A DNA stretch of 36,440 nt from JBEVEP01 sp040512755 (GCA_040512755.1 JBEVEP010000238.1:1-36440); one strand, 5' to 3'; counted from the stretch's first letter, positions 1 through 8,131 are shown. The notes: generated by a model not told the origin, from the sequence alone. A program made the numbers and translations.

Positions 1-134
1 AATCGCTCGCGCGCGTAGCCAATGATCGTGTCCTTGCCGGCGCCGCTCTGGCCGACAACGGCAATGAACATGCCGGCCCGGACAGGAAAATCGCCGTCCG
101 TAGTCGCGCGCTCGATCGAAGCCGATGCGGTCAT
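1..134 (-). CDS. phnN: Ribose 1,5-bisphosphate phosphokinase PhnN, N-terminal part (cut by window edge)
   Basis: Only the first 44 residues lie in the window. They contain a P-loop, GQSGAGKD at residues 28-35, with Asp after the Lys as is usual for PhnN. PhnN phosphorylates ribose 1,5-bisphosphate to PRPP, the last step of the C-P lyase pathway, in the cytoplasm. The start ATG at 134 overlaps the phnM stop in an ATGA quartet (131-134), so translation is probably coupled to phnM. A later Met at residue 22 is possible but would not use this overlap. The identity rests on the P-loop plus position directly after phnM. A different P-loop kinase cannot be excluded from 44 residues alone. Confidence 0.8.
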   Translation of the reverse strand, partial: MTASASIERATTDGDFPVRAGMFIAVVGQSGAGKDTIIGYARER

Positions 135-1270
135 GCGACCCGCATCCCCTGCCGCCAGACTGTGCGAACGACGGGCACATGCTCGTCAACACGGACCCGG
201 ACAAGATCGGCACGGCGACCGATCTCGATTGCGCCACGGTCAGTCAATCCAACAGCCTCCGCCGGATTCTTTGACACCATCGCAACCGCCTTCGGCAAGC
301 TTATGCCGTCTACGGATTCGCCCAAGAAGAATGCCGCCTGGATCAGGCTAAACGGAATGTAGTCGGACGAGAGGATGTCAAGCACGCCATCCTCGGCCAG
401 TGCGCGGGCCGAGACATTGCCGGAATGGGATCCGCCGCGCATCACGTTCGGCGCCCCCATCAGGACGCCGAGACCGGCCTTGCTGGACGCTTTCGCTGCG
501 TCCGCTGTCGTCGGGAACTCAGCGATGCGTATGCCCTGCGCCGCTGCCTCCTCGACATGTTCGACAGTCGCATCGTCGTGGCTGGCAAGCACAATGCCGC
601 GGGCATGGCACGCTCCAACGATGGCATCCCGGTTACCCGGCGAATTCTTTGCCGAGTCCATCATACGTCTTTCGCAAAGCGCCATGAATTGCTCATCGGT
701 TAGCTTCAGCTTACGCTTGTAGTATGCGGCATAGGCATCGAGGCTGACGAACTGGCGTTGGCCCGGCGCATGATCCATGAGAGAGACAAGTCTCACCCGC
801 TTGTCGCCATCGAAATAGCTGAAACCATGCTGGCAGTCGCCGGCGGAGACTTCACAGCGCAAATGGATGAAGTGGTCGGCACGCAGCCGGTCAGCGCGCA
901 AGCTGTCTTCGATGGCATCAGCCAGCTTTCGCATGTCGTCGGCAGTGACTTCTGACTCGTCGTCCATGCCGATGCGCAGGGCATCGAACACGGTTGTGAT
1001 CCCGGCAGTCGCGATCTGCGCGTCATGGGCAAGTACAGCGGCGATGGGGTTCCAGCGCACGCGCGGCCGCGGGGCGTAGTGACCTTCCAGATGGTCGGTA
1101 TGCAGTTCCACCAGTCCCGGAATGACGAAGTCGCCGGCCATATCTTCGCCGGCGGCCGAGTTATCGTGGGAGATGTCGGCGATCTTCCCGTCCCGAATCA
1201 GAAGCGACCCGGCGATAATTTCGTCAGCGAGGACAATGTGCGCATTCGTCAGAACTGCTTCAGCTGTCAT
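131..1270 (-). CDS. phnM: Alpha-D-ribose 1-methylphosphonate 5-triphosphate diphosphohydrolase PhnM
   Basis: A 379-residue amidohydrolase-superfamily protein of the usual PhnM length. It removes pyrophosphate from ribose 1-phosphonate 5-triphosphate, giving the substrate of the C-P lyase PhnJ. The metal motif is seen as HTDHLEGH at residues 57-64; most PhnM proteins have HTDNLE here, so Asn is replaced by His. Further family landmarks are ASHDD near residue 230 and SSDYIP near residue 303. The ATG at 1270 directly abuts the stop of the upstream DUF1045 gene (TGA then ATG with no gap), and its own stop overlaps the phnN start. The three genes therefore form one tight operon. The C-P lyase core genes are not in the window and presumably lie elsewhere. 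Confidence 0.93.
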   Translation of the reverse strand: MTAEAVLTNAHIVLADEIIAGSLLIRDGKIADISHDNSAAGEDMAGDFVIPGLVELHTDHLEGHYAPRPRVRWNPIAAVLAHDAQIATAGITTVFDALRIGMDDESEVTADDMRKLADAIEDSLRADRLRADHFIHLRCEVSAGDCQHGFSYFDGDKRVRLVSLMDHAPGQRQFVSLDAYAAYYKRKLKLTDEQFMALCERRMMDSAKNSPGNRDAIVGACHARGIVLASHDDATVEHVEEAAAQGIRIAEFPTTADAAKASSKAGLGVLMGAPNVMRGGSHSGNVSARALAEDGVLDILSSDYIPFSLIQAAFFLGESVDGISLPKAVAMVSKNPAEAVGLTDRGAIEIGRRADLVRVRVDEHVPVVRTVWRQGMRVA

Positions 1271-1984
1271 TCAGGCGATCTTTCTTTCCTGCTGGGAGCG
1301 CAGGGGATGGTATGATTGCACGCAGAAGGGTGCACCAGCCTCACGCTCAACGAAGAGAGCCAGCCCGTCGACGGTGACCGGATCCTTCAGAATAGCCCCA
1401 AAGAACTCTTCGATTGCGGCAATGATGCGAACGCTTTCCTCCGGCGTTACCCTGCCGGTGAGCGTCATGTGGAAACGGAACGTCTCAAAAACGTAGGGAT
1501 AACCCCATCGCATCAGATTGCGGAACTCGACAGGGCTCAACGAGTCCGGATTACGACGCTCGAGCTCTGCTTCAGTCAACGGTGCCCGGAACCGTTCAAA
1601 CGCGCATACGACATCATCTGCCAGCTTGTTGAGCCCGGGAAGTGGCGCCGCGGGAACGAGCGCGAGAAAATTGTCGAGCCGTCGGATCTCCAGCCGCGGG
1701 ATGGTGACCGGCGCGACACTCCCAGCGAACAGGTCCAGTGCCTCGTTCAGCGAGGCTTCCGTTTCCCCCTTGGCAAGCCGAAACGGCGCTTTCAAGGTTG
1801 CGTGAAACCCGTAGCGACGAGCTGCCGCAGTATAGTAAGCGATTTCAGCGGGCTGGAGGCAGCTGATCTCCGGCGGTGTTCCGAGTTCACCGGAGAACGG
1901 ATCGCGGCCGAGCCACTTCGCTGTTGTGCGCGTGAGCGGATGATCTCGCCCCGGTGTGAAGTATATTGCGTAGCGCATCGCCAT
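1271..1984 (-). CDS. DUF1045 phosphonate-operon protein, 2H phosphoesterase-like
   Basis: A 237-residue cytoplasmic protein of the DUF1045 family, which is recurrently found in phosphonate (phn) operons of Alphaproteobacteria but has no agreed function. Two HxT motifs are visible: HAT at residues 61-63 (GFHATLKAPF) and HMT at 172-174 (FHMTLTG). Two such motifs about 110 residues apart are the hallmark of 2H phosphoesterases, which act on cyclic or linear phosphodiesters. C-P lyase releases a ribose 1,2-cyclic phosphate 5-phosphate, normally opened by PhnP. A role in that step is an inference. The gene is first in the operon, with a RIME-like repeat ending or beginning about 20 bases upstream of its ATG. 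Confidence 0.85.
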   Translation of the reverse strand: MAMRYAIYFTPGRDHPLTRTTAKWLGRDPFSGELGTPPEISCLQPAEIAYYTAAARRYGFHATLKAPFRLAKGETEASLNEALDLFAGSVAPVTIPRLEIRRLDNFLALVPAAPLPGLNKLADDVVCAFERFRAPLTEAELERRNPDSLSPVEFRNLMRWGYPYVFETFRFHMTLTGRVTPEESVRIIAAIEEFFGAILKDPVTVDGLALFVEREAGAPFCVQSYHPLRSQQERKIA

Positions 1985-2003
1985 GTCCTTGCAGGGCTGC
2001 AGC

Positions 2004-2110
2004 CTTAGAACACGATGACTTCTCTTGGAGTCATCACCGCGTTCTAACTCTTTGATTTCCGCATGATCTTTTCCGAAAACCGCTGCGCACTTTTCGGGAT
2101 CATGCTCTAG
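2004..2110. repeat. RIME-like intergenic repeat with two palindromes
   Basis: About 107 bases containing two large inverted repeats. The first has arms TTAGAAC (2005-2011) and GTTCTAA (2041-2047) with an inner stem GATGACT/AGTCATC (2014-2020 and 2029-2035). The second has arms GCATGATC (2061-2068) and GATCATGC (2098-2105) with an inner stem CCGAAAA/TTTTCGG (2073-2079 and 2091-2097). Length, two-palindrome layout and intergenic position match the Rhizobium-specific intergenic mosaic element RIME1 (about 108 bases). The second palindrome is a sequence I recognise as very common in rhizobial genomes. It lies between the DUF1045 start and the iolB 3' end, so it may also affect the end of the iol transcript. 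Confidence 0.75.
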
Positions 2111-2190
2111 GCGATTTGCGTGACAGAATCACGAAGCGCTGCCTGCTTTTCGATGGGCCAGACTTGGGGTTTGTGCTGGCCTCCAAAGTC

Positions 2191-2988
2191 TCAAGCTTTC
2201 ATCAGCCACTCATGTTCCTTGGCGTTGTGGAATTTCCATGTGCGCTTCGGCCCGGCCATGACATTGAGGTAGTAGAGATCGTAGCCGTGGCATGCGGCGC
2301 AGGGGTGGTAGCCCTTCGGCACCATGACGACATCCCCATCCTCAACCGCCATCGATTCATCCAGCGAACGATCATCGGTATAAACACGCTGAAACGCGAA
2401 ACCCTGCGGCGGATTCAGCCGGTGATAATAGGTTTCCTCAAGATAGGACTCTGCGGGAAGGTTGTCCCGATCATGCTTGTGCGGCGGATAGCTCGACGTG
2501 TGTCCGCCTGGCGTGATGACTTCCACGACGAGGAGCGAATCCGCTGGCTCACTCTCGGGCAGGATATTGGTGACGTAGCGCGTATTCGTGCCTTTGCCGC
2601 GCACTTCCTGGCCAAGCGCTTCAGGCCCGATCACGCGGACCGGCAGGCCGCCGCCGAGCCCAGGCGCCGAGCACACAGCAAGTTCGAGGTCCGTATCGGC
2701 GGTTACTCGCCAGTTTGACCCTTCGGAAACATAGACTGACCATGGCTTGCCTTCGAATGGCGAGGCGCGCTCACCGAGAGAGCCCAGTGCTTGGCCGCCG
2801 GCTTCAACGCTGCCGCGGCCAGTCACGAAGACGAGGCACACTTCACGCTCTCCGGTTTCGCCTGAGACAGTCTCTCCGGGCGTCAGTCTATGCAGATCAA
2901 AACCGACATAGGACCACCCCGCGTTCTCCGGAGTTATGTGACTGACCCGGCCCCTTCCCGGTTTTGGCTTCACGAGCAGCTTCGACAT
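2191..2988 (-). CDS. iolB: 5-deoxy-glucuronate isomerase IolB
   Basis: A 265-residue bicupin of the usual IolB length. It converts 5-deoxy-D-glucuronate to 2-deoxy-5-keto-D-gluconate, the step between IolD and IolC in myo-inositol breakdown. Cupin metal ligands are seen in H163, PPHKHD (168-173) and E184 (LEETYYHRL). A strong ribosome site AAGGAG (2995-3000) lies inside the 3' end of the upstream small gene, whose stop is only 3 bases before this ATG, so translation is probably coupled. It is the last gene of the iolC-D-E-orf-B operon. An imperfect GGCCAG/CTGGCC hairpin (2156-2181) lies beyond its stop but has no clear T-run, so no terminator is called. Confidence 0.95.
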   Translation of the reverse strand: MSKLLVKPKPGRGRVSHITPENAGWSYVGFDLHRLTPGETVSGETGEREVCLVFVTGRGSVEAGGQALGSLGERASPFEGKPWSVYVSEGSNWRVTADTDLELAVCSAPGLGGGLPVRVIGPEALGQEVRGKGTNTRYVTNILPESEPADSLLVVEVITPGGHTSSYPPHKHDRDNLPAESYLEETYYHRLNPPQGFAFQRVYTDDRSLDESMAVEDGDVVMVPKGYHPCAACHGYDLYYLNVMAGPKRTWKFHNAKEHEWLMKA

Positions 2989-2991
2989 CGT

Positions 2992-3186
2992 TCACTCCTT
3001 GCTCTCGTTCGGCTTGTAGTTGATCAGAAACAACCATGCCCCATAGCCGGTCATGGCAATGGCAAGCACGGCCCAGAACGGCTCGCCTGCAACCAGTTCG
3101 AAAACGGACCAAGCCGCGCAGAAGGCAACAACGGCGATGCGCCGCCATAATGGCCGAAGCCATGGATGATTGGCCTCGTTCGTCAT
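2992..3186 (-). CDS. Small inner-membrane protein in the iol operon (DUF3329-like)
   Basis: A 64-residue protein beginning MTNEANHPWLRPLWRR. The ATG at 3186 overlaps the iolE stop in an ATGA quartet, which fixes this start better than the longer open frame. It has two likely membrane segments: about residues 16-33 (rich in A, V, F and W) and about 36-54. An Arg-rich stretch precedes the first and a Lys/Glu tail follows, so both ends would be cytoplasmic. It resembles the short DUF3329-type proteins annotated in rhizobia; this is recalled, not searched. Function is unknown. Its position between iolE and iolB, with coupling on both sides, suggests it is made together with the inositol enzymes. 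Confidence 0.75.
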   Translation of the reverse strand: MTNEANHPWLRPLWRRIAVVAFCAAWSVFELVAGEPFWAVLAIAMTGYGAWLFLINYKPNESKE

Positions 3187-4067
3187 ATCAGCCCGGCTTC
3201 CCCCAGGAACCATTTGAGATTGTTATAGCCGAGCGTTGCATATTTCGCCGGTTCAGCCTTCCTGGGATCCTGTTCGGCCTCAACCACTGCCCAGCCGGAA
3301 TAACCGCTCAATTCCCTCAGCACACGCACATAGTCGACCATACCGTCGCCTGGAACGGTGTAGACGCCAGCCAATACCGAGTCGAGGAAAGACCAGTCCT
3401 CCCGATTGGACTGCCACATCACCTGCTCACGCACATCCTTGGCATGGAAGTGACTGATCCGCGCTTTGTAGTGCCGCGCGAGCCGTGCCGGGTCGGCGCC
3501 GCCCCAGGTCGCATGGCCTGTATCGAGCAATAGATGCACGGCATCGCCGGTCACCTCCATGAAGCGATCGATATCAGGCTCGGACTGGACGCACGTTCCC
3601 ATATGATGGTGGTACACGAGTTGCAGGCCGTATTCGTCGCGAATCGCCTCGGCGAGTTTGGTGTAGCGGTCGCCAAACTGTTTCCACGCCTTCTTCGGCA
3701 GCACCGGGCGCGCCGACAGGGGTAGCTTCCTGTTGCCGTGAATCGCATTCGACGTCTCGGCCGCGATGAAAACCGAGGATCCCATCTCCTTCAGGAGCGT
3801 AGCGTGATCCTTGGCGGCCTTGATCTCTTCCCTTACGGTCCTGGTCAGCAGTTCGGTGGAATACCAGCCGCCTACCAGTGCATGGCCAAACTTCTCAAGG
3901 ATTGGCCGCAGCTGTTCCGAATTGCGGGGGAACTTGTTGCCCAGCTCCATGCCTGCAAAGCCGGCCGCCCTAGCTTCTTCCAAACACTGTTCGAGTGGAA
4001 TGTAGCCGCCAATCTCAAGCATGTCGTCGTTCGACCAGCCGATTGGGTTTGCCCCGATACGGATCAT
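3183..4067 (-). CDS. iolE: Inosose dehydratase IolE
   Basis: A 294-residue TIM-barrel protein of the AP endonuclease 2/xylose isomerase-like family. It dehydrates 2-keto-myo-inositol (scyllo-inosose) to the trihydroxycyclohexane dione used by IolD. Typical landmarks are the N-terminus MIRIGANPIGWSNDDM, MELGNKFP near residue 40, LLDTGHATWGG near 181, HFHAKDV near 210 and VVEAEQDP near 262, which carry the metal-binding Glu, Asp, His and Glu residues. A GGAG ribosome site is upstream of the ATG at 4067. A 112-base gap separates it from iolD, the only loose junction in this operon, and I see no promoter or terminator there. Confidence 0.95.
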   Translation of the reverse strand: MIRIGANPIGWSNDDMLEIGGYIPLEQCLEEARAAGFAGMELGNKFPRNSEQLRPILEKFGHALVGGWYSTELLTRTVREEIKAAKDHATLLKEMGSSVFIAAETSNAIHGNRKLPLSARPVLPKKAWKQFGDRYTKLAEAIRDEYGLQLVYHHHMGTCVQSEPDIDRFMEVTGDAVHLLLDTGHATWGGADPARLARHYKARISHFHAKDVREQVMWQSNREDWSFLDSVLAGVYTVPGDGMVDYVRVLRELSGYSGWAVVEAEQDPRKAEPAKYATLGYNNLKWFLGEAGLI

Positions 4068-4179
4068 CCTTCATCCTCTCCATTCATGGCGCCATTCCAC
4101 GCCTTCGATATCCAACCAAACTGTAGGTTCCGCCAGCGACCGCGTATCGGGCGCCGACCTCGACCGAAATCCGCCTTTC

Positions 4180-6030
4180 TCAATCCCCGACGCGCTGTAA
4201 CTTTGCGGCTTCCTCGTACGCCCTTCGCGCGGCGTTCACTTCCTTGCGCGCGCTCACTTCGGGCACCGCAACGTCCCACCAGTGACCACCTTCACCGGTT
4301 GAGACGAGAGGATCGGTGTCCACGACAATCACCGTCGTACACGGCGCATCCTTCGCACGCGTGAGAGCAGTCTCCAGATCGGCGATCGAAGTCACCTTTT
4401 CGGCAATGGCGCCCAGGCTTGCGGCATGAGCGGCAAAGTCGATGTTTGGCATGACCTCGTGACGCGCATCCTTCAGCAGATTGTTGAAGTTGGCGCCGCC
4501 TGTGCCCATTTGCAGCCGGTTGATGCAACCATAGCCGCGATTGTCCAGCAGCACGATCGTCAGCTTCAGGCCAAGCATCACCGATGTCGCGATCTCCGAA
4601 TTGAGCATCAGGTAGGAGCCGTCGCCAAGCATGACGACAACCTCGCTCTCCGGCTTCGCCATCTTGACGCCGAGTCCGCCGGCAATCTCGTAGCCCATGC
4701 AGGAATAGCCATACTCGGCATGGTAGGAACCTGGCTGCCCAGCCTTCCAGAGCTTGTGTAGCTCTCCTGGCAGACCGCCAGCCGCATGCAACAGCGTCAC
4801 CTCGGTCCCCATCGCTCGCTGGACGGCGCCAACTACCTGCGCGTCGGAGGGCAGTGCCACATTTGTGGCCGCAGTCACCTTGGCCGCTGCCTTCTGCCAT
4901 TCCGCTTTGCCCGCCTTGGCGTTTTCCGTCCATGAGGCTGGCGTTTGCCAGCCATCGATCGCCTTTTCGAGTTCTTTCAATCCTTCGCGGGCGTCTGCCA
5001 CGAGCGTGAGCGCGCGATGTTTGCCTGCATCGAAAGGCTGCACGTTGAGCCCGATGATCTTCTTGCCAGTCTGTTTGAAGAGCGCCCACGACCCGGTTGT
5101 GAAATCCTGCAGCCGTGTGCCCACAGCCAGTACGACATCCGCCTCTTCCGCGAGGCGGTTGGCGGCCGCTGTACCGGTGACGCCGACAGCCGCCATGTTG
5201 AGCGGATGGTCGTCCGGCAGCGAGGACTTCCCGCCTTGCGTCTCGCAGACAGGAATACCGGTCGCTTCCACGATTTTGGCGAGAGCGGACGATGCTTGCG
5301 AATAAAGGACACCGCCGCCTGCAATGATGAGCGGTTTTTTAGCCCCTTTCAGAGCTGCCGCAGCCGCCTTCAGCTCGGCGAGATCAGGTCGCGGACGGCG
5401 TTGCATCCACAGACGCTCCTCGAAGAAGCTCTCAGGAAAGTCGAAGGCCTCGGTCTGGACATCCTGGCACAGGCCCAGCGTTACCGGCCCGCATTCGGCC
5501 GGGTCTGTCAGAACGGCCATCGTGCGCGACAGCGCCGGAATGATCTGCTCCGGTCGCGTGATGCGGTCGAAGTAGCGGGAAACGGGACGGAAACAGTCGT
5601 TCGCGGAAACCGTGCCGTCGCCGAAGCTCTCGACCTGCTGCAGCACCGGGTCGGGAATGCGGTTGGCAAAGATGTCGCCGGGGAGCAGAAGAAGCGGCAG
5701 CCGGTTGACATGGGCAAGTGCGGCGGCCGTAACCAGGTTGGTCGCCCCCGGGCCAATGGACGTCGTAGCCGCCATGGCACGGCGGCGAAAATGCGCCTTG
5801 GCAAAGGCGATGGCTGCGTGGGCCATCGCCTGCTCGTTGTGGGCGCGAAACGTCGGAAGCTCGCCGCGCACCTGATAGAGCGCCTCGCCGATTCCGGCGA
5901 CATTCCCATGGCCGAAGATCGCCCACACGCCGCCGAAAAACGGCGTCTTCTCGCCGTCGATTTCTGTCATCTGGCGGGCAAGGAACCGTGTCAGCGCCTG
6001 CGCCATTGTCAGGCGAATGGTCTTTGTCAT
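4180..6030 (-). CDS. iolD: 3D-trihydroxycyclohexane-1,2-dione acylhydrolase IolD
   Basis: A 616-residue thiamine-diphosphate enzyme of normal length that opens the inositol-derived ring to 5-deoxy-glucuronate. It has the three-domain layout of the pyruvate oxidase family. The catalytic Glu of the N-terminal PYR domain is E66 in RAHNEQAM. The central domain spans about 205-355, and the C-terminal PP domain carries the ThDP/Mg motif GDG (469-471) ending in N497 (LLDNRGYG). A GGAGGAAA ribosome site precedes the ATG, and the gene lies only 21 bases after iolC, so they are cotranscribed. The family assignment is secure from sequence and context. Confidence 0.96.
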   Translation of the reverse strand: MTKTIRLTMAQALTRFLARQMTEIDGEKTPFFGGVWAIFGHGNVAGIGEALYQVRGELPTFRAHNEQAMAHAAIAFAKAHFRRRAMAATTSIGPGATNLVTAAALAHVNRLPLLLLPGDIFANRIPDPVLQQVESFGDGTVSANDCFRPVSRYFDRITRPEQIIPALSRTMAVLTDPAECGPVTLGLCQDVQTEAFDFPESFFEERLWMQRRPRPDLAELKAAAAALKGAKKPLIIAGGGVLYSQASSALAKIVEATGIPVCETQGGKSSLPDDHPLNMAAVGVTGTAAANRLAEEADVVLAVGTRLQDFTTGSWALFKQTGKKIIGLNVQPFDAGKHRALTLVADAREGLKELEKAIDGWQTPASWTENAKAGKAEWQKAAAKVTAATNVALPSDAQVVGAVQRAMGTEVTLLHAAGGLPGELHKLWKAGQPGSYHAEYGYSCMGYEIAGGLGVKMAKPESEVVVMLGDGSYLMLNSEIATSVMLGLKLTIVLLDNRGYGCINRLQMGTGGANFNNLLKDARHEVMPNIDFAAHAASLGAIAEKVTSIADLETALTRAKDAPCTTVIVVDTDPLVSTGEGGHWWDVAVPEVSARKEVNAARRAYEEAAKLQRVGD

Positions 6031-6051
6031 CGTGCTTTCCTCCCGACGCTT

Positions 6052-7977
6052 TTATGCGGCCTTGCGGCCACGAGCCGCAAGCCACGCCTTGGTGAGCTTC
6101 TCGAACCGGCCTGCCATATCCTCAATCGCCGCATCGTCCGAGATTCTTCCGGCCAGCCATTTCTCGGCGGCATCGACGAATATCGTCCTGCCCACAGCAA
6201 ACCCTTTGACAACCGGTGCGTCCGCCGTTGCAGCAAAGGCTGCCTCCAGCTTCTCGGCAGGCGCCTCCAAGCCGAGCAGAACAACGCCACGGCACCATGG
6301 ATCGTTTTTCTCGATGACTTGCTCTATCGCCCGCCACGCCGAAGGCGAGGCCTGTGGCTCGAGTTTCCACCAATCCGGCTTGATGCCAAGCGCATAAAGC
6401 TCCTCAAGGGCGCGCGGCACCGTGTTGTCATCGAGCGGTCCATGTTTTCCGGCGATGATCTCGATCAGCAATTCGCGCCCGACTTTGCGCGCAGCTTCGA
6501 ACAGCGCACGTAGCTTTTCCTGTTGTTCTCGCTTCAGCGGCTCGGGATCGTCCGGGTGATAGAAGCACAGGCACTTGATGCAGTGGTCGACGGGCCATTC
6601 AACAAGCTGCGAACCTATGTCCTGGGAAAACTCGAAGCGAAGCGGGCGCGAGCCCGGAAGCTCGACCGGTCTGCCGAGCCAGGTGAGGGACGTGCGCGCA
6701 AATTCGAACATGGCCTCGCGCCCATGCTTCTCATCGATCAGCATGCCATAGCCATCGCGTTCGCCTGCGACCGTCGCAGCAGCCTTCACGGCAAGGACTT
6801 TGAAGTCGGCAATACGGGAAACGTCGGCACCGGCCTGCGCGGCGATATCCTCAAGCTGGACTCGATGGTCGATGGCAAACGCCATCAGCGAAGGAATTGC
6901 ACGGCGGCGGGTTGTTGCCCAGTGCACATGATTGAGTGCCTCATCCTTGCGCAGCGCCAGGTGCCGGCTGCCGTTTTTCAAAAAGAACTGCATTTCCTCC
7001 CATGTCGGATATTCCGGCGAGCAGAGAAGCCGCGACACGGCGAACGCGCCGCACGCATTTGCCCAAGTCGCCGCGGTTGCCAGGCTTTCGCCGCCGAGCC
7101 AGCCTCGCAGAAAGCCCGACATGAATGCGTCACCGGCGCCGAGCACATTGAAAACCTCAATGGGAAAGCCCTTGCCGACGATGCCGTCTTCGAGATTGTC
7201 ACTGATCGGACCCTCATAGACGATGCAGCCTTTGGCTCCTCGCTTCAGCACGATGGTGGCAGCCGAAAGGCTGCGGATCGCTTTCAACGCGCCCAGCACA
7301 TCATCTGCGCCCGACGCAATCATGATCTCCTCTTCCGTACCAACAATCAGATCGCAATCCGGCAGCACGGTCTTGAGCTGACCGGAGACCCGATCCGATT
7401 TCACGTATCGCTCGAACCCTTCCGCATGGCCCGCGAGACCCCAGAGATTTGGCCGGTAGTCGATGTCGAAGACGACCTTGCCGCCATTGGCCTTGGCGAT
7501 GCGAATAGCCTTGCGCTGTGCCGCGTCACTCTGTTCGCGCGAAAAATGCGTGCCAGTGACGACGATCGCCCGGGCGGAGGCGACGAAGGCCTCATCGATA
7601 TCATCTTCGGACAGGGCCATGTCCGCGCAGTCCGAACGATAGAAGATCATCGGGGACACGCCTTCTTCCTCGACGGCCAGCAGGACAAGCGCTGTGAGCC
7701 TTTTCGGGTCGGTGGCGATCCCATTCGTGGCGACGCCTTCGCGCGTCAGTTGCTCCCGAATGAAGCGTCCCATCTGTTCGTCACCGACGCGGGTGATCAG
7801 CGCAGACTTGAGGCCAAGTCTGCCGGTTCCGATAGCGATGTTGGCGGGACAGCCGCCTACGGACTTCGCGAACGACGCAATATCCTCCAGCCGCGAACCA
7901 ATCTGCTGTCCGTAAAGATCGACGGAGGCGCGACCGATGGTGATAACGTCCAATACCTTGTCATCCGGGCGTGGCAT
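6052..7977 (-). CDS. iolC: 5-dehydro-2-deoxygluconokinase IolC fused to a DUF2090 aldolase-like domain
   Basis: A 641-residue two-domain protein. Residues about 8-325 are a PfkB-type sugar kinase with GGCPANIA near 41-48 and the catalytic signature GAGD at 280-283. This half phosphorylates 2-deoxy-5-keto-gluconate. Residues about 330-635 are a DUF2090 TIM-barrel domain related to class I aldolases, which probably cleaves the phosphorylated product in place of a separate IolJ. The fusion is common in Proteobacteria, but the aldolase role is inferred. The ATG at 7977 is chosen over a TTG at 7992 because GAAGGA (7985-7990) lies 7 bases upstream of it. It is the first gene of the minus-strand iol operon. 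Confidence 0.94.
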   Translation of the reverse strand: MPRPDDKVLDVITIGRASVDLYGQQIGSRLEDIASFAKSVGGCPANIAIGTGRLGLKSALITRVGDEQMGRFIREQLTREGVATNGIATDPKRLTALVLLAVEEEGVSPMIFYRSDCADMALSEDDIDEAFVASARAIVVTGTHFSREQSDAAQRKAIRIAKANGGKVVFDIDYRPNLWGLAGHAEGFERYVKSDRVSGQLKTVLPDCDLIVGTEEEIMIASGADDVLGALKAIRSLSAATIVLKRGAKGCIVYEGPISDNLEDGIVGKGFPIEVFNVLGAGDAFMSGFLRGWLGGESLATAATWANACGAFAVSRLLCSPEYPTWEEMQFFLKNGSRHLALRKDEALNHVHWATTRRRAIPSLMAFAIDHRVQLEDIAAQAGADVSRIADFKVLAVKAAATVAGERDGYGMLIDEKHGREAMFEFARTSLTWLGRPVELPGSRPLRFEFSQDIGSQLVEWPVDHCIKCLCFYHPDDPEPLKREQQEKLRALFEAARKVGRELLIEIIAGKHGPLDDNTVPRALEELYALGIKPDWWKLEPQASPSAWRAIEQVIEKNDPWCRGVVLLGLEAPAEKLEAAFAATADAPVVKGFAVGRTIFVDAAEKWLAGRISDDAAIEDMAGRFEKLTKAWLAARGRKAA

Positions 7978-8058
7978 GGTCGGGTCCTTCAAAATATGCG
8001 GCCTGCCTAATGTTTCCTATGGACTGGGGCCGCCTACGGGACTATGAGAGACGATATG

Positions 8059-8075
8059 AAACAGAAATTCTGTTT
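8059..8075. promoter_or_regulatory. Palindrome in the iolC-iolG divergent region
   Basis: AAACAGAA-A-TTCTGTTT is a perfect 8-base inverted repeat around a single central base. It lies 13 bases from the GGAA-N6-TTCC site in the 154-base divergent control region between iolC and iolG. It could be a second operator or a regulator-independent hairpin. The protein that would bind it is unknown. Confidence 0.4.
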
Positions 8076-8087
8076 GATAGTCAATTC

Positions 8088-8101
8088 GGAATATTTGTTC
8101 C
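8088..8101. promoter_or_regulatory. Putative IolR operator between iolC and iolG
   Basis: GGAA-TATTTG-TTCC fits the GGAA-N6-TTCC palindrome reported for the RpiR-type repressor IolR of Sinorhizobium meliloti and conserved upstream of iol genes in related bacteria. It sits 30 bases before the iolG ATG, in the short divergent region shared with iolC, where one bound repressor could control both directions. The same motif occurs before the ABC importer at 10963-10976. Confidence 0.7.
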
Positions 8102-8131
8102 GTTTTCGAATATCGACCAGGGAGGAGTACC

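Noticed and set aside
4945..8010. Long open frames on the plus strand opposite iolD and iolC (about 520 and 495 codons)
   Set aside because: They mirror high-GC codon bias of the real minus-strand genes, show no recognisable domains, and lack ribosome sites.
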